From CAYONM01 sp964405325 (GTDB lineage: Bacteria > Planctomycetota > UBA11346), in the NCBI GenBank assembly GCA_964405325.1, contig CAYONM010000012.1, positions 1-36,890 on the forward strand: DNA of 36,890 bases. Reading direction: 5' to 3'. The notes beneath the pieces were generated by a model. The model was not told the origin of the DNA. It saw only the letters and a list, made by a program, of their open reading frames with translations, and did no database searches. The translations under genes were made by a program, and so were the position numbers. Below are positions 8,317-15,317 of this stretch, piece after piece. The stretch's first letter is position 1, and each line of letters begins with the position of its first letter.

Positions 8317-8583
8317 CTACCGGATGGTGCTGCGGCGACGGTCGACCGGCGGAATGGGTGGTTGCTTCCGGGTTTGAATAACGACTTCTGCACCCAGCGA
8401 GTCGAGTCCTGCTTCCAGGTTTTCCAGCAGCTCGATGCGGTCCTTTTGTAGCCAGCCACGGAGGGTCTCGCGCCGTACCCCGGAGCTTTCGGCGAAGGCC
8501 ATCAGGGTGCCGCCGGCGGCGCGCCAGCGTTCTTCGTACAACCTGGCGAAGGCCTCGTGCAGGCGGCTGCTTTTGGTACTCAT
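8317..8583 (-). CDS. Small helix-turn-helix-like protein
   Basis: An 88-residue basic protein. Residues 25-50 (LMAFAESSGVRRETLRGWLQ) look like a helix-turn-helix with the pattern of small DNA-binding regulators; the C-terminal tail is Pro/Arg-rich (PPIPPVDRRR). The ATG at 8583 has AGGAG about 10 nt upstream. It is divergent from the 64-residue gene at 8703 across 119 bp that hold three operator-like repeats. One of them lies in this gene's leader, which suggests it binds them and regulates both genes. The family is not recognised by name. Confidence 0.65.
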   Translation of the reverse strand: MSTKSSRLHEAFARLYEERWRAAGGTLMAFAESSGVRRETLRGWLQKDRIELLENLEAGLDSLGAEVVIQTRKQPPIPPVDRRRSTIR

Positions 8584-8629
8584 GGAAAGGGGCTCCTGGC
8601 AATATGGTGGATATTCGCCGTGTTGGCTG

Positions 8630-8659
8630 TTGACACCTGGTGTATATCAGCCATATAAG
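8630..8659 (+). promoter_or_regulatory. Sigma-70-type promoter for the 8703 gene
   Basis: TTGACA at 8630-8635 is a perfect -35 box; ATATAA/TATAAG at 8653-8659 follows after 17-18 bp. Predicted start is near 8666, giving a leader of about 37 nt that includes the third operator-like box. Confidence 0.65.
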
Positions 8660-8668
8660 GGCAGGCAA
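8641..8668 (-). promoter_or_regulatory. Possible opposing promoter for the HTH gene
   Basis: Read on the minus strand, TTGCCT (8668-8663) and TATACA (8646-8641) are separated by 16 bp. This overlaps the plus promoter, so the two would compete and share the middle operator-like box. Both hexamers match the consensus at four of six bases only. Confidence 0.35.
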
Positions 8669-8702
8669 TGTGGCGCATATCAGCCACGTAGAGGAGCCAG
8701 CC

Positions 8703-8897
8703 ATGCCCCCGTACTGGAATACCTTCAGTGACAGCGAGCGCGAGGCCATCCGGGCCCGTCTGTGCAGCATCAATACCGCCATCATGCGTGCCCAGCAGGG
8801 TCACGACCGCTCTGGCCATCGCCGCTTGTTGCAGGAACGGCGCAAGCTGGAACGGGCACTGAGCAGCAACAACCGGCGTCTCAGTGCGGTTGCTTGA
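8703..8897 (+). CDS. Small conserved-looking hypothetical protein (64 aa)
   Basis: A 64-residue, Arg-rich, helical protein (MPPYWNTFSDSEREAIRARL, a middle with INTAIMRAQQG, then RRLLQERRKLERAL). AGGAG six to seven nt before the ATG and a strong promoter support expression. It lies 65 bp upstream of rpiB on the same strand and could be its first operon gene. I do not recognise the family. Its pairing with a divergent HTH gene could suggest a toxin-antitoxin or phage-type switch, but no toxin motif is visible. Confidence 0.6.
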   Translation: MPPYWNTFSDSEREAIRARLCSINTAIMRAQQGHDRSGHRRLLQERRKLERALSSNNRRLSAVA

Positions 8898-8962
8898 GTC
8901 GGAAACCCACTTGCTGCATGGGTCTGGCGACCAGGATCCCGTCCCTGCAGAAGGAGGGCGGC

Positions 8963-9391
8963 ATGCGGATCGCAATCGCTTCAGACCACGCTGGTTTCGT
9001 CTATAAAGAGGCCATCAAACAGCATTTGAGCCAGCAGGGCCATACCATTCAGGACTTCGGCTGCGACAGCCCTGAGCGTTGCGATTATCCGGATTTCATC
9101 CGTCCAGCGGCTCAGGCGGTCGGCAATGGCGAGTGTGAGCGAGGTATCGTCCTGGGCGGCTCTGGCAATGGCGAAGCCATCGTCGCCAATAAGACTCGCG
9201 GTGTGCGCTGTGCGCTGGTCTGGAGTGAGGACACGGCCCGCTGGGCACGCGGCCATAACGACGCCAATGTCATGGCCATTGGCGAGCGGACCATCAGTCA
9301 GGGCGAGGCCCTGCGGCTGGTCGACATCTGGCTCCAGGAGCCCTTCGAGGGGGGGCGCCATGCCCCGCGGGTGAGCAAGATCGAAGGCTGA
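8963..9391 (+). CDS. rpiB: Ribose-5-phosphate isomerase B (actinobacterial-type active site)
   Basis: RpiB interconverts ribose 5-phosphate and ribulose 5-phosphate in the pentose phosphate pathway; related LacAB-family enzymes act on other sugar phosphates. The 142 residues start MRIAIASDHAG with the substrate-binding SDHAG. The active-site loop reads GIVLGGSGNGEAIVANK (61-77). E. coli RpiB has a catalytic Cys where this has Gly66; the Mycobacterium tuberculosis type uses a Glu from SGNGE, here Glu71, as the base. HNDAN (near 98) and GERT are conserved phosphate-binding positions. The ATG at 8963 follows AAGGAGG. It opens a run with the SGNH hydrolase, a membrane protein and pgi, consistent with sugar-phosphate metabolism. 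Confidence 0.88.
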   Translation: MRIAIASDHAGFVYKEAIKQHLSQQGHTIQDFGCDSPERCDYPDFIRPAAQAVGNGECERGIVLGGSGNGEAIVANKTRGVRCALVWSEDTARWARGHNDANVMAIGERTISQGEALRLVDIWLQEPFEGGRHAPRVSKIEG

Positions 9392-9456
9392 TCGCTGTCA
9401 GCTCCTTGCCTCGGCGAGAGCATGGCTACAAGCCCCAAAATGCGGAGGGTGGTTTC

Positions 9457-10113
9457 ATGATGCAGCTTGAACACGGCGATTTTCTTCTGTTCGTGGGTGA
9501 CTCGATCACCGATGCTGGGCGAGCTCGCGATTCCTGGCAGGGTGAGGGAGATGGCCACCTGGGGCAGGGCTATGTGAATATGGTCGCCAGCCTGATTGCG
9601 GCTCGCTATCCGCAGCGGACCATTCGCATGGTCAACAAGGGCATCAGTGGCGATACCATTCGTCACCTGGCCAACCGGTGGCGGGAAGACGTGCAAGCCG
9701 CATCACCCTCGTGGCTGTCGGTGATGATCGGCATCAACGATGTCTGGCGGCAATTCGACATGCCAGGTGCCAAGCATCTGCATATTCCGTTGGATGAATT
9801 CGAACGGACCTACAACGAGTGTCTGAAGAGCGTCCGCGACGAGCTCAAGGGCCTGATCTTGCTGACGCCTTTCTTCTGTGATAGCAACATGCTCGAACCC
9901 ATGCGTGTGATGGTGGAGCGATACGCCTCCGCCGTGCGGCGTCTGGCCAAGCGCTACGATGCGATTTTGGTGGAGACCCAGGGCCCGGTGGATGAACTGC
10001 TCAAGCATTATCAGAGCTACCGTCTGGCTGGTGACCGGGTCCATCCGACCCAGGTCGGGCATGCGGTGTTGGCGCGGCAATTTCTGCAGGCCATCGGTTA
10101 CGAGTGGCATTGA
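9457..10113 (+). CDS. SGNH/GDSL-family hydrolase
   Basis: A 218-residue esterase-type hydrolase of the SGNH fold. Block I is FVGDSITDAG with nucleophile Ser16; block II includes NKGISGDTI (oxyanion Gly); block III is MIGINDVW with Asn; block V is DRVHP with Asp193 and His196 completing the triad. There is no signal peptide, so it is probably cytoplasmic. Family members de-esterify lipids or acetylated sugars, and this sequence resembles the acetyl-xylan/rhamnogalacturonan acetylesterase branch; the substrate is not determinable. The start MM at 9457/9460 follows GGAGGG. Placement between rpiB and pgi suggests a carbohydrate substrate. Confidence 0.88.
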   Translation: MMQLEHGDFLLFVGDSITDAGRARDSWQGEGDGHLGQGYVNMVASLIAARYPQRTIRMVNKGISGDTIRHLANRWREDVQAASPSWLSVMIGINDVWRQFDMPGAKHLHIPLDEFERTYNECLKSVRDELKGLILLTPFFCDSNMLEPMRVMVERYASAVRRLAKRYDAILVETQGPVDELLKHYQSYRLAGDRVHPTQVGHAVLARQFLQAIGYEWH

Positions 10114-10385
10114 AACCGGTGCTGTGTCGGATTTGGACGATTATTTATGCAGTGGTGTGCCTGTTGGCCCTGGTGCCGGCAGTGCTGACTTGGTTGGTGA
10201 CCTGGTATGCAAGAGGCGAAGCTGATGGGCCAACATCTCTTTGGGTGTCTCAGTCCTTCTCCTCCTCTTGGTTGTGCATCTGGTTTGCACTCCCACTGCT
10301 GATTATCGTTTTTCAGCTCATCACATTGATCTGTCATTGGCATTCGCGTCCTGTCGCGAATGCCCCGCAAGGAGAATCCCCATGA
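10104..10385 (+). CDS. Small two-helix membrane protein coupled to pgi
   Basis: A 93-residue protein with two hydrophobic segments (about 10-35, IWTIIYAVVCLLALVPAVL; about 53-78, WLCIWFALPLLIIVFQLITL). The start is a GTG at 10104, or a TTG at 10110 that overlaps the stop of the SGNH gene; neither has a strong ribosome site, so translation is probably coupled. Its TGA (10383-10385) overlaps the pgi ATG in the sequence ATGA, which argues that it is a real gene. No family is recognised. Confidence 0.6.
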   Translation: MALKPVLCRIWTIIYAVVCLLALVPAVLTWLVTWYARGEADGPTSLWVSQSFSSSWLCIWFALPLLIIVFQLITLICHWHSRPVANAPQGESP

Positions 10386-12028
10386 CCATTGCCGATACCG
10401 CTGCCTGGAAAGCCCTGCAGAATCACGTGCCGCAGATGCAGCAACTGCACCTGCGCGATCTGCTGCAGGATGCCGACCGTTCTGACAAAATGATTGTCGA
10501 ATCAGATGGCGTCTGCCTGGATGCCAGCCGGCAGTTGGTAAGCGACGAGACCTGCCAATTGCTGCTGGATTTGGCCAAGGAAGCCAAGTTGTCAGACAAG
10601 ATCCAGGCCATGTGCCAAGGCGAGAAGATCAATCGGACCGAAGGCCGGGCGGTGCTGCACGTCGCTTTGCGCGCTGCAGCCAATGCTGATATCCAGGTGG
10701 ACGGCGAGAACGTGGTGCCGGCGGTGCACGAGGTATTGGGCTGTATCCAGGCCTTCAGCGAGCAGATCCGCTCCGGTGCTTGGACTGGCGTGACCGGCAA
10801 GCCACTGACCGATGTGATTGCTATCGGCATTGGGGGGTCCTACTTGGGTCCGGAATTCGTGTTCGAATCGCTGCGGCACGATGCCGATTGCGCCCAGGCG
10901 GCCGCCGGGCGTCGGCTACGTTTCCTGGCCAACGTCGACCCCATCGATGTCAGCCGTGCTCTGGAAGGTTTTGATCCGGAAACCACGTTGGTGGTGGTCA
11001 TTTCCAAGACCTTCACCACCGCTGAAACCATGCTGAATGCCAAGACCGTGCGCGCCTGGTTGACCGGTGCCCTGGGTGCCGAGGCCGTGGCCAAGCATAT
11101 GGTGGCGGTCAGCACCAATCTGGATGCGGTGGCGGAATTCGGCATCGATCCGGCCAATGCCTTCGGCTTCTGGGACTGGGTCGGCGGTCGTTACTCGGTG
11201 TGTTCGGCGGTGGGCGTGTTGCCGTTGGCTCTGCAGTACGGTTTTGCCGCGATCCGGCAGTTCCTCGATGGCGCTCAGGCCATGGATCGTCATTTCCAGA
11301 GTGCGCCGCTGGCGCAGAACCTGCCAGTGTTGCTGGGTTTGTATGGGGTCTGGAATGCCAGTTTCCTGGGTTACCGCAGTCGCGCCCTGCTGCCCTATTG
11401 CCAGGCTCTGCTCAAATTCGCACCGCATATCCAGCAGGTGGATATGGAGTCCAATGGCAAGCGGGTCACCATGACCGGCGAGGAGCTGGGTTTCGATCTG
11501 GGCGAGGTGGATTTTGGTGAGCCGGGTACCAACGGTCAGCACAGCTTCTATCAGCTGATGCATCAGGGCCAGGTGGTGCCGGCCGATTTCATCGGTTTCA
11601 AGCGTAGCCAGACGCCCTTCACGGTGGATGGTCATCCGGTGCCCAACCACGACGAGCTGATGGCGAATTATTTTGCCCAGCCCGACGCTTTGGCTCTGGG
11701 CAAGACGGCCGAGGAATGCCAGGCCGATGGCGTGGCCGCTGAGCTGGTACCGCACAAGGTCTTCCCCGGCAACCGGCCCAGCAATGTGCTGCTGTTGGAT
11801 CAACTCACCCCGTTCACCACTGGCCAGCTGTTGGCGCTGTACGAACACCGCACCGCGGTGCAGGGCTTTATCTGGGACATCAACAGCTTCGACCAATGGG
11901 GCGTCGAGCTGGGCAAGGTCCTGGCCAAGAAGGCGGTGGCCCAGTTGGCTGCCAGCCGTGGCGAACAAGCCGCGCTCAGCGGCTTTGTCCCATCAACCAC
12001 CACCATGATGAAAAAATATTTGAAGTAA
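10382..12028 (+). CDS. pgi: Glucose-6-phosphate isomerase
   Basis: Interconverts glucose 6-phosphate and fructose 6-phosphate, feeding the PPi-type phosphofructokinases encoded at 19677 and 20962. The 548 residues match the E. coli-type enzyme in length. Family signatures are clear: IGIGGSYLGPEFV, VVISKTFTTAETM, the active-site GGRYSVCSAVG, ESNGKRVT, GTNGQHSFYQL with catalytic Glu and His nearby, and FDQWGVELGK near the C-terminus. The ATG at 10382 follows AAGGAGA and overlaps the stop of the preceding membrane protein by 4 nt. It is the last gene of the rpiB run; no clear intrinsic terminator follows. Confidence 0.97.
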   Translation: MTIADTAAWKALQNHVPQMQQLHLRDLLQDADRSDKMIVESDGVCLDASRQLVSDETCQLLLDLAKEAKLSDKIQAMCQGEKINRTEGRAVLHVALRAAANADIQVDGENVVPAVHEVLGCIQAFSEQIRSGAWTGVTGKPLTDVIAIGIGGSYLGPEFVFESLRHDADCAQAAAGRRLRFLANVDPIDVSRALEGFDPETTLVVVISKTFTTAETMLNAKTVRAWLTGALGAEAVAKHMVAVSTNLDAVAEFGIDPANAFGFWDWVGGRYSVCSAVGVLPLALQYGFAAIRQFLDGAQAMDRHFQSAPLAQNLPVLLGLYGVWNASFLGYRSRALLPYCQALLKFAPHIQQVDMESNGKRVTMTGEELGFDLGEVDFGEPGTNGQHSFYQLMHQGQVVPADFIGFKRSQTPFTVDGHPVPNHDELMANYFAQPDALALGKTAEECQADGVAAELVPHKVFPGNRPSNVLLLDQLTPFTTGQLLALYEHRTAVQGFIWDINSFDQWGVELGKVLAKKAVAQLAASRGEQAALSGFVPSTTTMMKKYLK

Positions 12029-12475
12029 GGATGCGCTTGCTGGTGTAGACTGGCGGGCGCCGTCGTTGGCTTCGATGGTCGGTGGTGTCGACAATCAGCC
12101 AGCGACGCCACGCCGATGGCAGCCATCGGCGCCGATAAGCAGGCGCGCAGGACTTCCTTAAACCGCTATGCGCGCCGGCGGACAGGCCTGATGCCAGACT
12201 GGATCCAGAATGGCATGATCCGCCAGCAGGGACGCTTTCATCAGAGAGGGCTCACGCTTCATGCTCGGGCTCGCTTCGCTCGATTTTCCCGAGCATTCCG
12301 CTTCGCCCCCTCCGAACCCTCCCCGGCTTCGCGCCGCTGCGCGGCTTGAACGGGCGCTGTGAGGGACCCGTCAGCAGGGCGGGGTGCCGCAGGCTTTTTG
12401 TGAAGGGGGTGCCATCGATCTGACCGCCAAACGCAGCATTCATGGTGGCTTCTGAACTGGTTCCGGCGGTGGTTA
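12029..12475. other. Convergent intergenic region with hairpins and element C copy
   Basis: No supported gene between pgi and the CheY-like gene. 12113-12128 (GATGGCAGCCATCGGC) can form a small hairpin. From about 12230 to 12370 the sequence resembles element C: CTTTCATCAGAGAGGGCTCA mirrors 8257-8280 and the plus strand near 7160. Short open frames here are Arg-rich and lack ribosome sites. Confidence 0.45.
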
Positions 12476-12895
12476 TCAGGCGTCTGGTTGCTGATCGGTC
12501 TCGTGCCGACGGCTCCAGGCCTGGATGGCGTGCGGAACGGCTTGGCGAATGGTGCGGGCACGGATGGGCTTGTCCAAAAACGCCATGACACCGTACTGCT
12601 CCATCCGGTGCAGGTGGTCCTGATGGAATTGACCACTGATGACCACCACCGGGAGGTTGATGTTCATATCATGCAGTTTTCGCAGTAGTTCCAGGCCGTC
12701 CATGCCCGGCATCATGACATCGATGATCAGACAGGCGATGGCTTCATCGGTCCCTTGCCAGTTGACGATATGCTCCAAGGCGCTGATGCCGTTGTAGACA
12801 CATTTGACGGCGTAGTCGTCCGATAGCGCATCGGCCATGATCTGACAGATCAAATGGTTGTCGTCAGCAATCAGGATACATGGTTTGTCGCTCAT
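12476..12895 (-). CDS. CheY-like response regulator, single receiver domain
   Basis: A 139-residue stand-alone receiver: CILIADDNH with D11-D12, phospho-acceptor Asp59 in CLIIDVMMPGMDG, VVISGQ with the switch Ser, and Lys109 in FLDKPI. It has no output domain, so it must act by protein contact or as a phosphate relay. It is the last gene of the minus-strand signalling run, 117 bp after the degenerate receiver gene. The ATG at 12895 has only a weak purine-rich site upstream. The short C-terminal tail (RRHETDQQPDA) is probably disordered. Confidence 0.9.
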   Translation of the reverse strand: MSDKPCILIADDNHLICQIMADALSDDYAVKCVYNGISALEHIVNWQGTDEAIACLIIDVMMPGMDGLELLRKLHDMNINLPVVVISGQFHQDHLHRMEQYGVMAFLDKPIRARTIRQAVPHAIQAWSRRHETDQQPDA

Positions 12896-13012
12896 GCTGA
12901 CCGATCTTTCTTGTCGCAGGTCGAGTCCTGAGCAGACGTCTGATGTAAAAAACGGGCCTTGGGACGACTCATGATAAGTCCCATGCTGTGGCCAGACGCT
13001 GCCGGTGCAACG

Positions 13013-13960
13013 TCAGGCCGGAAGAATGCGATTCAATTGACCACAGTGGACACACACGGTGTTGTATTCATCGGGTCGGCGGGGGACGGCGAAGACCTGA
13101 GCGCAATGGGCGCAACGCACCTGCTGCATGCTGGTGGAGATGTGCGATGTGGTGCGCTCACCCTCGTCGGCGCTGTAACTGCCGGTGATGCTGCGGCGAA
13201 TGCGCTGGGTGCTGCTGGTCTTGTTGCGATGGTAGCTGGTGCTGAAAACACTGGTCTGGTGCCGATAGCCGTCGGTCTGCGGTGTCCCATCGGGGCCCAA
13301 ACCGCCGGCCATCGGTCCGTTGTTGGTGGGTGGTGGCAAGGGGTCGACGTTCCCCTGGCGTCCATAGCTGGCACTGTGGGCTCGTCTGTAGTAATTGGTG
13401 CCCGGTTGGTTCGCTTGTTGGCGATCGGCCTGACTGAAGGGGTCGTCATCGACTTGGGACAGGACCTGCTCGTTGTCGGAGCTGACCTGATAGGCGCTGG
13501 TGCTACTCTTATGGACACCCGTACCGGAACGGCCCAACCTGGCGGTGCCAAAGAAGGGCGTGTCAGCCGTGGAATTCTGCAGCAGACTCTGGAGGAAATC
13601 ATGGATTTGATTGAAGTTGATCGGTGAGCTGAGGAATTGTCGACAGCCCAGATTGCGTATTTGGGCCTCTTCGCCTGGGGCCAGACCATTGGCGGGGAGG
13701 ATCAGGGCCAGTCGACCAACCTGGTCCAGGGCCAGCAATCGCTCGACCAGTTCACTGACTGGCAGACCGGGCAGGCGCGCATGCAGGATCAGGCCATCGT
13801 AGGGGGCTTCCCGGCGGGTACGTTTCTTGATGGCCTGCAAGGCTTCGACGGCGTTGTCGCAGGTTTCGACGACGTGATCCTTGGACATCAGGAACTGTGC
13901 CAACAAAACGGTTTGCTGGGCATTCAGATCAGCAATGAGGATGTTCTGGCCAAGGCTCAC
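13013..13960 (-). CDS. Degenerate receiver fused to C-terminal zinc ribbon
   Basis: A 315-residue protein with an unusual architecture. Residues 5-125 follow the CheY fold (NILIADLNAQQT, then YDGLILHARLPGLPVSELVE and FLSSPINFNQIHDFL). The phospho-acceptor Asp is His60, the second acidic-pocket residue is Leu12, and the conserved Lys is Ser112, so phosphorylation of the usual kind is not possible. Residues about 130-280 are polar, Ser/Thr/Asn/Arg-rich and probably disordered. The end is a zinc ribbon: C283-x2-C286 and C303-x2-C306. The start is GTG at 13960, 18 nt after the FHA gene stop, so translation may be coupled. It may act as a constitutive or ligand-gated adaptor; target unknown. Confidence 0.75.
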   Translation of the reverse strand: MSLGQNILIADLNAQQTVLLAQFLMSKDHVVETCDNAVEALQAIKKRTRREAPYDGLILHARLPGLPVSELVERLLALDQVGRLALILPANGLAPGEEAQIRNLGCRQFLSSPINFNQIHDFLQSLLQNSTADTPFFGTARLGRSGTGVHKSSTSAYQVSSDNEQVLSQVDDDPFSQADRQQANQPGTNYYRRAHSASYGRQGNVDPLPPPTNNGPMAGGLGPDGTPQTDGYRHQTSVFSTSYHRNKTSSTQRIRRSITGSYSADEGERTTSHISTSMQQVRCAHCAQVFAVPRRPDEYNTVCVHCGQLNRILPA

Positions 13961-13978
13961 AGAAGCTTCGCTTTCGCG

Positions 13979-14818
13979 TCAGGATGTTTGAGCGGTCCGG
14001 GTGTCAGTACGACTATACCTCAGGGATCGAGAAGATCCAAGTGCCCGCTCCTCCAGGAGGAACAACACCGTCGTGCGATCCTGGCGGTAATGCCATAAGA
14101 TCCAGTGGTCGTCGGTCGAGGCCAGCTCAAGGCGTACCGGACGGTGGTCATCCGAGCCCAGGGCGGCGGCAAGGTCATCGGGATAACGCAGCTGATCGGC
14201 CAGTACGGTCAGGCCGAAAGCCGCGTCCTGACTCGGTTCCAGCGGCAGGCTTCCGGTCAGGCTGCGCATTAAATCGTTGGCGGTGATCACGTGTTTGCCT
14301 TCGTCGAAGACCAGTACGGCCAGGGGCAGACTGGCTAGCAGGGTGGTCAGCAAGGCTACCTCCGAACCACCTTGCCGGTTCAAGGCTTCGACGGTATCGG
14401 GAACATCGCGGGTGCGTTCGAGCTGCTTGCGCAGACGAGCACTCTGTTGCTTGCGCAGGGTGCGGGTGCCATCGGCGTTGTCGGTGGTGGAGTTGATGCG
14501 CGGATCCTCCAGGACGAAGGAGGAATGGCCGATGGTCAGGATGTCCCCGGCGTGCAGAATTTGGGCTTCCAGGACCGCTTTACCGTTGATTCGGGTGCCA
14601 TTAGCGCTGTCCAGATCGCGGATGGTGGCGTGTGCATCATCCGCCAGGATTTCGGCGTGATGCCGACTGGCCAGGAGATCGCTGATGGTGATACCGGGTT
14701 CGCCGGGATCGCGTCCGATTTGAACCCGGTCACCCGGTTGCAGGCGAAAGCGCTGCCCGCGCTCCTTTCCTTGCAGGCAATGCAGGTAGAGGACGTGCGG
14801 CTCGGGCGCCTGGCTCAT
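13979..14818 (-). CDS. FHA-domain protein with PAS-like C-terminal region
   Basis: A 279-residue cytoplasmic protein. Residues 8-105 form a forkhead-associated domain that binds phosphothreonine peptides: VQIGRDP, the core SRHHAEI, and DLDSANGTRINGK. A basic helical linker (about 120-150) precedes a PAS-like module (about 155-260) beginning LLASLPLAVLVFDEGKHVIT and ANDLMRSLTG. FHA implies a Ser/Thr kinase partner; none is in the window, while the neighbours are His-Asp proteins, so this may be a junction between two phosphorylation systems. The ATG at 14818 overlaps the stop of the receiver gene upstream (ATGA), indicating coupled translation. Confidence 0.82.
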   Translation of the reverse strand: MSQAPEPHVLYLHCLQGKERGQRFRLQPGDRVQIGRDPGEPGITISDLLASRHHAEILADDAHATIRDLDSANGTRINGKAVLEAQILHAGDILTIGHSSFVLEDPRINSTTDNADGTRTLRKQQSARLRKQLERTRDVPDTVEALNRQGGSEVALLTTLLASLPLAVLVFDEGKHVITANDLMRSLTGSLPLEPSQDAAFGLTVLADQLRYPDDLAAALGSDDHRPVRLELASTDDHWILWHYRQDRTTVLFLLEERALGSSRSLRYSRTDTRTAQTS

Positions 14819-15186
14819 GTGTTGATCCCAAGGGTCTGGCGGACCAGCCGGATGATGGCACTGGGACTGAAGGGCTTGGTGACGTAGGCATCCACATTCA
14901 GCGCCATGGCACGTTCTCGGTCGCCATCCATGCCTTTGGCGGTCAGAAAAATAACCGGGCAGGGCGCGCGGCCATGCTGATCACGGAGTTGTTGCAGGAC
15001 GTCGAAGCCGGAGAGCTTTGGCATCATGATATCGAGGAAGGCACAGTCGATATTGTCGTGCTGCAGGGCATCCAAGGCCTCCTGGCCATTGGTCGCGGTG
15101 ATGACGCGGAAGCCTTCCTGGCGTAGTGTGAAGGCCAGCGAGCGGAGGATGAAGGGCTCGTCGTCGGCTACGAGGATGCGATGCAT
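14815..15186 (-). CDS. CheY-like response regulator
   Basis: A 123-residue single-domain receiver: HRILVADDEPFILR (D8-D9), phospho-acceptor Asp52 in CAFLDIMMPKLSGFD, IFLTAKG with the switch Thr, and Lys104 in YVTKPFSP. It lies 131 bp downstream of the histidine kinase and overlaps the FHA gene by 4 nt, so it is the most likely direct partner of that kinase. Like the receiver at 12476 it lacks an output domain. Confidence 0.92.
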   Translation of the reverse strand: MHRILVADDEPFILRSLAFTLRQEGFRVITATNGQEALDALQHDNIDCAFLDIMMPKLSGFDVLQQLRDQHGRAPCPVIFLTAKGMDGDRERAMALNVDAYVTKPFSPSAIIRLVRQTLGINT

Positions 15187-15317
15187 GGCAGGTCCAATCC
15201 TGGTGGTCCAATCTGGGCCGTCACAACAGCCCGTCGACAGTGGCAGACGGCCAGGTCGGGACGTCCAGCATCTCCGTTGTGCAGGCGTGAGTCCCCCGCT
15301 GGCGCCAGCAGTGGGTG

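Larger units (their letters stand above)
8605..8686. promoter_or_regulatory. Three operator-like 16-bp boxes at exact 33-bp spacing
   Basis: Boxes: TGGTGGATATTCGCCG (8605-8620), TGGTGTATATCAGCCA (8638-8653), TGGCGCATATCAGCCA (8671-8686). Starts are 33 bp apart, about three DNA turns, and each box has partial dyad symmetry (TGG...CCA about a central ATAT). The middle box sits between the -35 and -10 of the plus promoter; the outer ones lie in the leaders of the two divergent genes. This is the layout expected of a cooperatively bound autoregulator. Confidence 0.7.

Noticed and set aside
8583..8703. CRISPR-like reading of the three 33-bp-spaced repeats
   Set aside because: Only three 16-bp units, partially palindromic and overlapping promoter boxes, with spacers of 17 bp and no cas genes; operators fit better.
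8317..8897. Toxin-antitoxin pair
   Set aside because: The genes are divergent rather than co-directional, and neither protein shows a toxin fold or motif that I recognise.
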